This document shows positions 43,107 to 53,617 of a stretch of 64,000 bases of DNA, piece by piece; positions within the stretch are counted from its first letter, which is position 1, and each line of letters opens with the position of its first letter. Source of the DNA: Stagonosporopsis chrysanthemi (lineage: Eukaryota > Ascomycota > Dothideomycetes > Pleosporales > Didymellaceae). Location: assembly GCA_022560025.1 (NCBI GenBank), contig JAFISE010000110.1, positions 47,042 through 111,041 of the forward strand. Direction: 5' to 3'. The notes under the pieces were generated by a model. The model made no database searches. It was given only the letters and a program-made list of their open reading frames with translations, and was not told the origin of the DNA. Made by a program: the position numbers and the translations under genes.

Positions 43107-44724
43107 CTTGATAAGAAGTCAGGTCTGAGCTGGATCGTTGTCGTCGTATGTCTTTCCCGTGCATCTCAATGGCTCTTTATACACGCGAATGCAGCCGCCA
43201 AGATTGCAACTTGCTAATCATATTGATGTTGAGAGGTCTCTTACAACGGCAGTCTCGGTCTCCGGACAAATTTTTCTCTCTGTCTTCGTCAATACTGGTC
43301 TTGGGCACTCAGTCCGACGGATCCTGGGCCCACCCGGGACGAGTAAACGCACTCGTTACCATGTCGTTGCGCAATCCTGTTGGTTTCACCGAGAGAAATG
43401 TTGCCTGTAAGCTGCGTTACAGCTGTTACTACATCCAATGGCCACAATTGCGGCAGTTCTAAATTGAGCAAAAATGCTTCTTCCCGCGGTGTCTCTCTAA
43501 AAAGGCCCGTTACTAGTTACATCAACTCTGTAACGAGCCTGGTTCAGACTATACAGATCTCCACCTGGCTTTGCATGTACTGGGAACATATACCGGCTTT
43601 AGATTAATGTCGTTATTTTGTACGATGCCATGTAACCTCACCTACTATGTGGACCCCCGGGCCATTGTGGATGAGGATGTAGCAATGTGCCGAGGAACGG
43701 TAATATGTCCCAAGCAGACAGTAAATCTTTACGTCCAGTACAAGCTCCGAGTATACGACATAGAAGTGGAACTGCAAGGCACAATAGGAATGGATGTGAA
43801 CCAGTCTTTTTCTTGACCGCCTGTCTTCCTCAAACGCAGGACATGGAGCGCTCGGTCAGCGCCTGTCGCGTTTTACAGAATAATGCAATCTTCAGTGCTT
43901 GTTTGACTAGACAATATCAAGCAACATCGAACTTCTGTAGCAAGCGCAGGTAACCTTGGTACTACTGTCTTTCATAGCTTGCATAAGAAATCTTCCCTAT
44001 CTTTGCCTACTCTAAAAAAGTTGAACGGAATCTGCTTGTACTGTACATAAATCTTAATGCACACAACGATTCCTCAATTGACAATAGCATCATCGGAATT
44101 AACAAGCACGAATTCTTGCAACCCTTGTCCATTGTATACGGCCCGTGACGCAGCTAGCGCACTTCGTTAGCGTTTCCCGCCATTCGGGTATCCCGGTATG
44201 GGCCGAATGCGCAGCAGGTCATAGCGCTCGAAGCCCACACTGACGATTTATTTGTGCTCAATGTTCTGATTTGAACACGTCAAGGCTGATGCTCCGCCAC
44301 CCTACGATCCCCAACTAGCAGCTGACTAAACAACATAAAGTAAATCAAGGGGCGGTCATCTAACGGAGGGGGTTATAAAGCCGAGATTCTCCAGTATACT
44401 GAACCCCACAGTAGAACTGGTAGCAGCTTGTCGCACGTGCAACTGAGAGTGGCCCGCAGCTTATTATCGGCTCAACGGAGATACGTGGGTCAATCGATGG
44501 ACAGCCCTGTCGACCGACCAGTCCAGCTTTGACTTCCTGCAGGTGCGCTCGGACTTCTGACTGATGCCTGAGACTGTTCACCGTTATGTCTTGGTACCTC
44601 TTTCATCGTCCTCACAGATGCTACATTCGTCCGGCGATCAAGACCAGCTGCGTTGCAAATCGCGAGAACTCACATCTGCTGCTTAGAGCTCCTGTGAGCC
44701 AACGTTACACAACGTGCATGTAAG
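43107..44724. promoter_or_regulatory. Intergenic between divergent P450 and MFS genes
   Basis: 1.6 kb without supported genes; short frames on both strands (43138-43953) are not protein-like. It must contain both promoters, possibly shared. I identified no specific operator. Confidence 0.35.
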
Positions 44725-46209
44725 ATGAAGCAAGCTTCGAGCACACCGCAACCCTCGAGACAAGGTCTTCCTACGCCACAACCTACTCCTATGATCGAAA
44801 AAGACGATAGCGCTTCACCCTATAAAGCCACTCTCAATTCCGAATCCAAGACGGAGGGCTCAGTTGTTCAGCAAGAAAAATCAACGGCGCCACCAAATGG
44901 AGGATATGGATGGGTCTGCGCGACTTGTGTCGCCCTCATAAATGCGCATACATGGGGCATCAACTCCTCGTATGGCGTGTTCCTCGCCCATTACCTAAGA
45001 TCAGAAACATTCCCAGGAGCAACACATCTTCAATTTGCATTTGTGGGAGGCCTTTCCATCTCGCTTGCGTTGTTCATATCACCGCTGGCCACCCTTTTGA
45101 CACGAAAATACGGAACTCGATTGACGCTGCTCATTGGTGCGGTGCTGGAGGCAGCTGGCTTGATTGGAGCATCATTCGCTACCAGTATTTGGCAACTGTT
45201 CCTCAGCCAAGGAGTAGCCTTCGGGTTCGGCATGGGCCTTCTCTTCGTCGCATCAGTCGGTATTCCAGCACAATGGTTCACTACGAAGAGATCTCTTGCA
45301 AATGGAGTCAGTTCGTCTGGTTCCGGATTTGGCGGGCTCCTGTATTCTTTGGCGACTGGAGCTATGATCAAATCCATTGGATTGGCATGGTGTTTTCGAG
45401 TACTCGGCATTCTAGCGTTTGGTGTCAACATCATCTGCGTTTCTCTCATTCGTGATCGCAACAAGATTATTGGGTCGCGGCACAAGACTCTTGATGTCAA
45501 GTTGATGAAGCGGCCGGAGTTTATCCTTCTCAGCGCCTGGGGATTCTTCTCCATGCTTGGCTACATTGCTCTGGTATTTTCCATGGCTGATTACGCGAGG
45601 AGCATTGGGCTGAGCAACTCGCAAGCGTCCATCATCTCTGCTCTCTTTAACCTGGGCCAGGGAGTTGGAAGGCCGCCGATGGGGTACTTTTCCGACACTG
45701 TCGGCCGTATCAACATGGCTGGATCGGCTACCTTCATCTCCGGGCTTTTAGCTTTGGTTGTTTGGAGCTTTGCAAAAAGCTATGGGGTGCTCATCTTCTA
45801 TGCGCTATTTGGTGGTACCGTGGCCGGTACTTTCTGGGCAACTGTTGGTCCAGTTACAGCAGAGGTGGTCGGTCTTCAAGACCTGCCGTCTGCACTTAAT
45901 CTCGAGTGGCTGGTGACTGTGCTGCCGTGTACTTTCAGTGAGCCCATAGCTCTTGAGCTGGCCGCGGGTGCAAGAGGCTACTTAGGTACAAGTCTGTTTG
46001 TCGGCTTCATGTATATAGCAGCGGCTGCATGCGCGTTATTATTACGAGGATGGAAGGTCGGCGAGTTGGATGCGATCGCAAAACTGAATACTGGGAGTTC
46101 TCATAGCATGGGAACGCAGGATGTTGATGCGGGATCTATCAGCGAAGCAGCGAGGAAGAAAGGAAGGTTAACAATTCTAGGAAACACCTGGAAATGGCGT
46201 AAGGTGTGA
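44725..46209 (+). CDS. MFS transporter, monocarboxylate (MCT) type
   Basis: Single-exon, 494-aa transporter of the major facilitator superfamily. After a cytosolic Ser/Pro/Thr-rich tail of about 55 residues comes GGYGWV (residues 59-64), the signature of the monocarboxylate porter family, then AHTWGINSSYGVFLAHYL. Hydrophobic helices continue at intervals to about residue 450, with a central loop near residues 240-265 (RDRNKIIGSRHKTLDVKLMK) and a short C-terminal tail. SYGVF and GQGVGRPPMGYFSDTVGR (between helices 8 and 9) fit the family. Expected at the plasma membrane, moving a carboxylate or similar small solute with protons; fungal members differ widely in substrate. It diverges from the P450 and converges on the kinase gene. 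Confidence 0.93.
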   Translation: MKQASSTPQPSRQGLPTPQPTPMIEKDDSASPYKATLNSESKTEGSVVQQEKSTAPPNGGYGWVCATCVALINAHTWGINSSYGVFLAHYLRSETFPGATHLQFAFVGGLSISLALFISPLATLLTRKYGTRLTLLIGAVLEAAGLIGASFATSIWQLFLSQGVAFGFGMGLLFVASVGIPAQWFTTKRSLANGVSSSGSGFGGLLYSLATGAMIKSIGLAWCFRVLGILAFGVNIICVSLIRDRNKIIGSRHKTLDVKLMKRPEFILLSAWGFFSMLGYIALVFSMADYARSIGLSNSQASIISALFNLGQGVGRPPMGYFSDTVGRINMAGSATFISGLLALVVWSFAKSYGVLIFYALFGGTVAGTFWATVGPVTAEVVGLQDLPSALNLEWLVTVLPCTFSEPIALELAAGARGYLGTSLFVGFMYIAAAACALLLRGWKVGELDAIAKLNTGSSHSMGTQDVDAGSISEAARKKGRLTILGNTWKWRKV

Positions 46210-46462
46210 GAGCTTTGCTATGCAATTTTAGCAAGAAGGAGCTCAATTCCGTAGTAACATATTGTAAATCATCCACAACGTAAATGTGCATCAAATAGCC
46301 TGCTAGTCCACGTCTACTCGGATGTCCCCAGACCATGAAAGGTGACTGAGAAACAAATCAGCGTTGTTGAAAAGGTTCCATCTTGCTTCAACCAAGCAAA
46401 GTTTATCATTTGCTAGCTTATCTACGCAGCACAGCTGTATCTCTACGGAAGAAATGTCCGCG

Positions 46463-47637
46463 TCAAGCCCCATCAGATACAAAGAATGGAGAACCCTGTG
46501 GATTGAGTTCAGGCACAAAAATGGTGTGAGGTGGACGCATATCCTCTCCACTCTCACTCGAGAATCCCTTGGTCGATCTTGAATTGACTGCCTCCAACAC
46601 AAGGTTCTCTAAGCGTTGGTCGCTGTAGTAAGCAAGTATCTCCGAGATAACCACTGGATTCGATGAAGAGGCAATCACAGTAAATATTCCAGCTGCTGAC
46701 GCTTTCTCAGCTGCACACAGCTTGGTTTCCATTCCGCCAGTTCCATTCGATGAGCCGGCGCTGAGGTTTGCGGAATCGACTTAAACGTTATATGTCAATA
46801 AGGAGGATGATGACGTAAGACTTTGCTGCAACCACTTACTGTGACTTCTTAACAAGCTAATTGAAGTGACCACACCAACCCTCGAAGCGTGGGCATCAAA
46901 TCGGGGATTACTTTCGTATAGTGAGTCAACATCAGTAAGTAAAAATAAGTAAGATGCTTGAACCATCAGTGCCGTGATTGCGCTAAGAGAGTCGTTGTCT
47001 CCAATGCGGATTTCCTGTATCCAATGCGTCAGCACCCAACTGAGAATATGGGACACTAGACCCTACTATAGTCGACACAGTGTCATTCTCATTCACAATA
47101 GGTACGACGCCAGCTGAGAAGAGCTCACTGAGAGTTCTAGTGGCATTTTCGTACCGTTTGGGCTAGTGCGACAGTGGATCTTAGCTTCAAACGCGAGTCA
47201 CGTACAGGATCTCGACACTTACTGTTGAAATGTCGTCATGCGTAAGCAGAACCTGCGCAACGGTAACGCCTATTTCAGCAAATACCTCGGACCACATGGA
47301 GATCAGATCCCCTTGCCCAATAGCTGCAAGTGCCTGGAAGACCAAATTAGCGTGCCTTCGAGTCATGGCAGGGTTGCCACTCGCTTACCTGCTTGTCATT
47401 TAGCCTTTCGGGACGCGATACGCGACGCATTCGCCGCATTCCGAAACCAACAGCTCCAGAGCTGACGATGACAACTCGGTAACCTGCATCATGTAGAGCA
47501 GCGACAGTAGACATCACTTTCTGCACAAGGGAGAGCCGAATCTCGTTGGTCGCTTCGTGAATAATAGATGAGGTACCAATTTTGATAACGATTGCACAAG
47601 GTCGAGAATAGCTGTCAGAGAAGGTTGGAGGTGCCAT
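46463..47637 (-). CDS. Glutamate 5-kinase (gamma-glutamyl kinase), short form
   Basis: Phosphorylates L-glutamate with ATP, the first step of proline synthesis. Predicted 315 aa from exons 47637-47389, 47333-47223, 47162-47067, 47014-46840 and 46779-46463, with four introns of 52-60 bp in frame. Motifs in order: VIKIGTSS (residues 17-24), VVIVSSGAVGFGM (about 60-72), VVPIVNENDTVS (about 140-150), RIGDNDSLSA, LLTDVDSLYESNPR and GTGGMETKLCAAEKA. The kinase domain is complete, but the protein ends soon after PPHTIFVPEL, where fungal Pro1 proteins enter a PUA domain, so feedback control by proline could differ. It is either a truncated housekeeping gene or a specialised paralogue. It diverges from the Gfa-type gene. 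Confidence 0.9.
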
Positions 47638-48559
47638 GTTCAAAATACCACGCAAGTGATCTTGGAGACGAAACTGAACTTGCTGATATCGAGCAGCAAG
47701 CTGGCTCACGGTATGCAATTTTAACTTCGTCGAGAACAGGCCTGGTATCTACCTGTCAAGGGGAGGTAGGGTAATATGCGCGTAGGGGAATCTTCGGGCT
47801 GTCAAGCAGGCTTTCACCGACGCGTGCATACAACAAGGAAGATTGAATTCCCCAATTGTACTGTTTGCACCAATCCGCATGAAACCGTCATACAGCCGAA
47901 CTTGCAATGTACAGGCAAGTGGGGATTAGCAACAAACCGACATTGCTACTCAAAGCACGAATTTCACATCAAGATTGACGCAAAACAATCAAATTGGTGG
48001 ATACATAGATACGTCGATCATTACTGTGTATCAGTTTCACTCTAGTTACTAGGGCACTCAATCACCGACGTTACTTTCAGAGTAGAATGGCGGTCAGATG
48101 CATCCGCTGGCAGGGAACGGTGCGATCTAGGCGGACGGCCCGATGTAGGGGGATGGTTCGGTCTAGGGAACGGTCCGATGCAGGGAAACGGATCAATGCA
48201 GGGGAAAGGTCCGATCTAGGTGCACTTGGTCAAGATCTTTTTATACCCAGTCAAGAGTTTCCCGCAGCATGCACCTTGGCGCCTATGATCCACTCTTCTC
48301 CTTCAACGTGCTACTGCAAGGAAAATGGGGCTCGGCACATTCAGTCATCCTGGAATCCACAGGCAGAATTATTGGTATCGTCACCGCACAACATGGAGTG
48401 CCAACCATACCGAGCGTGTGGTTATAGGGTACAAAAATTATCCTGTTTATCGATCCGTGGTGATATAAGTCGACCGACCACCGCTTCGAAGTATTAAAGC
48501 TTTAGCATCGCATTGAACAAGACTTCTTTTCATTGAGGCCATCCTCCAAATATCCCAAG
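47638..48559. promoter_or_regulatory. Intergenic between divergent kinase and Gfa-type genes
   Basis: 0.9 kb without supported genes. A degenerate 18-bp minisatellite lies at 48113-48220. The two promoters must be here. The short frames are not protein-like, and the one across the minisatellite merely translates the repeat. Confidence 0.4.
48113..48220. repeat. Degenerate minisatellite, about six units of 18 bp
   Basis: Units follow the pattern GGAACGGTCCGATGCAGG, with variants GGACGGCCCGATGTAGG, GGTTCGGTCTAGG, GAAACGGATCAATGCAGG and GGAAAGGTCCGATCTAGG. It is tandem, imperfect and purine-rich on the plus strand. Confidence 0.7.
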
Positions 48560-49026
48560 ATGTCTGACACCACACTTGAAGGCAGCTGTTGCTGTGGGGC
48601 AGTCGGCATTAAATCTACCGGAGAAATCCAGATAAAGGTACAAATGTCGAGCATGCTCACCCTCGCCGATTGACTGAGTATGCACAGGCCCTTTGCCACT
48701 GCCTCGACTGCCGTAAAATTACAGGATCCGCCTTCTCGACCAATTTTCTTGTTCCAAGCGACGGCTTCTCGGTGACTCGCGGCACGCCCAAGTCGTTTTC
48801 TAAGAAGGCTGAAAGTGGCAAAACTATCACATCCAATTTCTGTGGAGATTGTGGATCGACGCTCTGGCGACAGAGCGAGACTTTTGGTGATACCAAGATC
48901 ATCAAAGCTGGTGTAATCGATGGATCTGCGATAGAGGATATCAAACCAACAGTGGAGTTGTTCGTCGCCAACCGTGTATCATGGGTGCTACCAGTCGAAG
49001 GTCTTGACCAGAAGCAACATCAGTAG
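48560..49026 (+). CDS. Gfa/CENP-V-type zinc protein (glutathione-dependent formaldehyde-activating family)
   Basis: 138 aa from exons 48560-48637 and 48688-49026. The 50-bp intron (GTACAA to GCACAG) joins in phase 0. The zinc-binding pattern of the family is present: GSCCCGAV (Cys at 10 and 12), CHCLDC (29-34) and FCGDCG (78 and 81). Members fold as a Mss4-like beta barrel; bacterial Gfa speeds the joining of formaldehyde and glutathione, but most fungal members have untested roles, so I keep the family name only. No signal peptide; cytosolic. It starts 0.9 kb from the kinase on the opposite strand and is followed by a secreted-protein gene. Confidence 0.93.
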
Positions 49027-49395
49027 ACAGAGACCCTAGCGTATTAGTTTGTCAACCATAGAATGATGACGCCTTTTCTCACTCGGCTTGCGTCTTGACT
49101 CAAATTCGTGACCTGGAGCATTTTAATCTTATTTCAGGCTGTAAAGGACTGTGCATACGTACATGAGGCCGTGATTCATCTTGGCTGTCCATTCTGTCTC
49201 AAGGCGGAATTCCAAGACACGTCAGCTTTCGGTCTTGTAGTTCATGGCAGTCTAGGTCACCAAAGAGGGGCCGAACAAGAAGATGTATACAACATGTAGA
49301 ACGATATAAAGATGTCTGGATACCCATTCACAGATAAAGCACATCATCATCAGCACCGAGTATCCAAAAATACTAACAAACTGATTTTAATCAAC
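49027..49395. other. Intergenic; promoter region of the secreted-protein gene
   Basis: No supported gene. ATATAAAG at about 49304-49311 lies 85 bp before the start codon and could be a TATA element. Confidence 0.45.
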
Positions 49396-50148
49396 ATGCT
49401 CTTCCCGACCATCTTCTCGACTCTGCTTATGTGCGGGCTCGGCGCTTCCGCTACTCCAGACTCCGTTACAGACTCTGCTCGTCGTCCCTCCAAGTCACTT
49501 CTCCAGTACACTCGCCCTGCATCAACTCCTCAGCCGAGGTATGCTTTCACAGCCAAGGTTGACTGGGATTTGAACAACGTATGTGACTGTGGTCAGTGTA
49601 TTGTAGCACAAACACTCACAATGGCTACAGAACCACACGATCGAAACACCAGTTGGAACGCAGACCAGTTTCTGGAGTCGCGAGTATTTCATCCCTCTAA
49701 ACCTCATCAGACATAAACTGACAATGGTTTTTCCAGGGGCTACTGGTACGACACGAAGGGCCGACAAATTGGCGAGGTCCTTCGTGCCAACGACGACGGT
49801 ATTGTTGCTCCCGGAACTAATTACCTTGAGCTCGGTTCGTATTCATATCACTGACGCCTAAGACACTTCTGGTTAATTCTTGTTTGTAGTAATTAGTTAT
49901 GTGGTAAGGCTTGAGGATGGCTACTGGGCCTATGCAAAGCACACTGGCATTGCTATCCTCCGTCAAACCCAAAACGGTATTGTGTAGGTCACATATCTTA
50001 TGCCATGTCATAACTTTATGCGCTAATACTATATAGTCGAGTCAAGACCGAGTCCCCTAAATATGACTGGCTTAACTGGGTTGACTTCATCGCTCCTGGT
50101 AGCTTTAACGGCACGGAGGTTAAGACCATACACCATTACTTTCCCTGA
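49396..50148 (+). CDS. Small secreted protein, five exons
   Basis: Predicted 179 aa from exons 49396-49578, 49631-49683, 49737-49834, 49890-49983 and 50037-50148. All four introns (52-55 bp) have GT and AG ends and keep frame. Residues 1-19 are a clear signal peptide (LFPTIFSTLLMCGLGASA). The mature part starts with a Ser/Pro-rich stretch and then alternates aromatic blocks: AKVDWDLNN, TPVGTQTSFWSREGYWYDTK, EDGYWAYAKHTGIAILRQT and KYDWLNWVDFIAPGSFNGT. Almost no Cys in the mature part, and NHT and NGT are possible N-glycosylation sites. The repeated GYW(Y/A)Y pattern suggests a beta-rich fold. I recognise no named family; it could be an extracellular binding protein or effector-like protein. 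The original unspliced frames do not extend over it. Confidence 0.75.
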
Positions 50149-51185
50149 TGTAAGGTTCTGAAATCAAGAAGTTAGCTCACGCATCTAATATCCGCTCAGT
50201 CTTGTTAAATTATAGAAGTCACAAGGTAAAATTCTAAGCTGGTTGTATTCATAGTTCATAGTTGATAGAGGGCTGGTACGTAGAATAGGGTGGCAAATTT
50301 AGTCATTGGTTTTCCCTTGTCATATCATTATGCGAAATCGAGAGTGAACAGTGACAGAAGAGCGTTAAATGACACTACGGCCTATTCTCAGTGCGGTGTA
50401 AGGCGAAACAATATAAGCTGTTAGCGGCAAGTCGTGCGAATACAATACAAGGAAACCGTCCTCCCTCTTGAGTAAGTAGCTGGAAAGCTGAACAAAAGTA
50501 CTCTACACAGCGTTGTGGAGTCACGTTGTGGAGTCACGTGACTCCCTTTCGAGCTCTAACTAAGGAGCACTATTTGGGCCACCCGTCGGTAGAATATCCA
50601 CATTTTTCTTGTTTTGGGTTCCTTACACTATTCCAATAAGACAATCACGTGATGGGCTCGCCCAGTCAACAGATGGGAACGATACAGGTTGTCGTCGCAC
50701 AGATCTCAGGCTATGACTAAGTCTCCGGCCAAAGTCCGCATTGGCTGAAAACCCAACTTGAAGCTGAAAATTTGCTTCAAAGTAGAAAAACCCCGTGGTT
50801 CGAGTCTCGCGATGTGTGTTCAGCTATCGCAGATTGTGGCAGGCGCGATCTGATCTAGCTTTGCTGTTGCGGGAGACAAAGTGCGGGGACTGTACATTGT
50901 AGCGCTGAGTTTCCAATGCGCCGTTGCTGCTTGGTTGAATGGTCCAAGGCCAGCGGATAAAGCTGGGTCGAGATATCGGCCGGAGGGACCCACACAATAC
51001 TAAGATCGTAAGCGAGAACGGTGCCGGGCATCTCACCGTGCTTCGCCGAATAGCGGAAGCCCTTGCACGAGATCAAAGGATCAGTTTATCAGCTTCAGCT
51101 AGGTCAGGTCTGTCTTTCAAAAAGAGAACTCGTTGTATCATTGAAAATCGTAACTCGTGTCCAACCCTGCCTATACACCCTCCTT
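50149..51185. other. Intergenic with a 16-bp palindrome
   Basis: No supported gene. It contains the GTTGTGGAGTCAC tandem duplication and palindrome at 50512-50545. The frames at 50824-51196 overlap on both strands and have no domain. Confidence 0.4.
50530..50545. other. Perfect palindrome with E-box core
   Basis: GGAGTCACGTGACTCC is a perfect 16-bp palindrome centred on CACGTG, a core bound by bHLH-type regulators. Its left half is preceded by a tandem copy of GTTGTGGAGTCAC. Function is not known. Confidence 0.6.
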
Positions 51186-53617
51186 CTATACGGTAGTACT
51201 CCACGACAGCGCCACCGGATCCCAAGCAATCGCCAGTCCATTCGCCACAGGCTTCTTCTGCGAGTACGTCGCCGAAACAGCTATGCAGGGTTAGCAATCT
51301 CTCTCTCCCCACAACATCAAGAGACTTACTCTTCCCCTTCCTGGTGCCCTCGATGCCGATTGTCGCTCCCACGCCCCTATCACTAAGCTCAAAGTACCGC
51401 AGCACAATGCGGCCAGGCTTGTCCTCGTAGAACGTCGCCGAGAACCTGTAGAACTGCGGCACGTCCTGGAACGCGCTGATGCGCCAGTCGAAGGTGACGC
51501 TGCGCTTGCCCGCGTCGCCACACGTGGTGAAGGACATGAACTGTGATTCGTCCTGGTAGATGTACATGTCCTGCCAGAGCGCGGCAAGTACCTGTGGGGT
51601 GTGAGACGAAGTTTGAAACGTGAGTGTAAAGTACTTACCGCCTTGCCCCCGAAGTTGGGGAGTCCCTTGTCGTTCACGTAGCCGATGTTGCGGTACTCGG
51701 CCAGAGAAATGATGCCGTTCGATGTGGGGTTGACCTTGGTGCTGCAGGTGTCGTAGATGCAGACCTGGAAAGGCAGGACGAGGGTGTACACGTTGTCGTC
51801 GATGCTGACAGGGGCACTGTCAAAGTCGCCAGCGAAGGCGCGAGCGGGCGAGCTGGCCGGGCACTTGGCAGGAAAGTTGTTGCACTTTCGGTAAGTGGTG
51901 GCAGTTGATGCCGCGGCGGTGACGGTCACGGTGGGGGTGCTACTCCCGACGATGCGTGAGCAGGCACTGGAGATCTCGATTGGGTCACGGCCTGCAAGCG
52001 CATCAGGTGTGGACGCCGCACGCTTCTGAACAGGTGCCGAAGATGTCGCAGCACTGATGGGAGCAGTCTGGACGCTCGATGCGTCGGTAGCAGTGGGTGT
52101 GGAAGACACTTCTCCCTGTGTGCTTGAGGGGGCTGGTGTGGCGGAGATGGCGGCACCTGCAGTGCGCTCTAGTTGCGCGATGGCAGCCGAGGTGGCTGAA
52201 GCAAGCGCCTCAGAATCGGTGGCAGCTTGAGCGGGAATGGTCGCAAGGGCAGGCTCGGTGCCGGTGACAGCGGCATTGTCGACCTTGCTGGGGAAGACAC
52301 CGACGACAGCTTCGATCAATGCGGGTTCACTTTCGTCACGCTTGCTGATGCGTCCGGTAGGTTGTCCACAAGCTTCGATGGTGGTTGCACCACCGCCAAC
52401 TGTGACGGTGGCGGTGGTGGGTGCAACATAGGAAATATACGAAGCGCAGAAGGACGTCGCGTCTGAGTTTGTCTTGAGCTTGTCGATATCAGCGGGGCAA
52501 ACGGGTGTCACGATATCTGTCTTATTTGAGAAGAATGTGCTCGAAGAGATGGTGTAGTGGTTGCCTTGACCGTCCCACTGACCGTCGTTCGTGGCGTAAG
52601 CGTTAGGGTCCCAGTATTGGGTGTACATGGAGCATGCCTGCCCCTGCGAGATGTAGTTCTTATTCAGGATATAAGTGTTGTAGAACTTGCACAGACGGGG
52701 AGCCTTGCCAGCCTCGGGGTGGTCGATGTTGTACTGGGTTGTGGCTTCGCAGATGGCGGCGCACCTTTGCGGATCAAAGGGTGCGTTATCCGTCAGGAGG
52801 CGCATGCCCATGTAAGCGTCGTTCTTGTTGCAGTCAAGCGGCGCGTTGATAGCCTTGCTAGACAGAGGGTCGACCGAGGACGTAAGAACGTAGCCGTTTG
52901 ATGCTGTGATGACAACATGGTACTTCTCGCGCCACTGGCCCTCGTTGAGCGCATTTTCCTTTGACACTGGACCACCCCAAAGAACACAGAATGGATTGGC
53001 GGCGGCTGGAGGGTCCTGGCAGTTGGCTGCCGGTGCTTTGCTAGGGCTGCGCTCGAAGTATGTGTTGAAGCCCTGGCAACCGAGAGTCTTGGAGCACTTG
53101 TCTGCACAAAACTGGACATTGTAGCTTGGCATGATAGTGTAGCTGGGGAGTGGTCAGTCATGCCGAGAGAGACAAATCTGGAAACTAACCCCATGTAGCC
53201 GTTGGCAGAAGCGGCCTTCTGTAGGTTGGAATAGACCTGAGTGTAGCCGTCCGGTACCTTGGCATCCTTCGCCTGTTTCTGGAGCGTTTCGTCCGCCAAA
53301 AAATCTTCCGCAGGATCGAGCTTTGCGTTGTAGTTGTTGGCATTGTTCTGCAGATCCTCGCAAGGCCCTGCACGCTTGCCGAAAACATTACGGCTATGGA
53401 GAGCGCCTTCACCGGGATCAGGAACAGGGGTCTGGAGAGCAACTGCGACTACGGAGGCGATAGCCGAGTCCTGGTTGTATGTGACTGTCTGGGCACGTTG
53501 ATCGGGGACGATCGTGTAGGTGGGATCAGGCTGTGCGTCTACGTAGGCTAAATCAATAACTTGGGAAGAGACAACACTGCTGAGCCCGGCAAGGGCAGTA
53601 ATGGTAAGACTGCGCAT
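51186..53617 (-). CDS. Large secreted Cys-containing modular protein (apple/PAN-like region)
   Basis: 762 aa from exons 53617-53190, 53142-51639, 51591-51330 and 51280-51186; introns of 47, 47 and 49 bp keep frame, with CTGAC or GCTAACC branch sites. Residues 1-18 form a signal peptide (RSLTITALAGLSSVVSS). An N-terminal region ends at a dibasic site (FGKRAGPCEDLQ). Then come two Cys-patterned segments, VQFCADKCSKTLGCQGFNTY and PQRCAAICEATTQYN, resembling apple/PAN-type modules. An Ala/Ser/Thr-rich, probably O-glycosylated linker follows, then a C-terminal domain (NIGYVNDKGLPNFGGKAVLA). Such proteins occur in many Pezizomycotina at the cell surface; the role is not known. An ATG ten codons upstream (53647) is in frame, but the one at 53617 directly begins the signal peptide. 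Confidence 0.88.

Noticed and set aside
45030..45554. Minus-strand 174-codon frame opposite the MFS gene
   Set aside because: Antisense shadow of transmembrane segments; no start context or domain.
51926..52466. Plus- and minus-strand short frames within the 762-aa gene
   Set aside because: Shadows of the Ala/Ser/Thr-rich linker; low-complexity DNA opens several frames.
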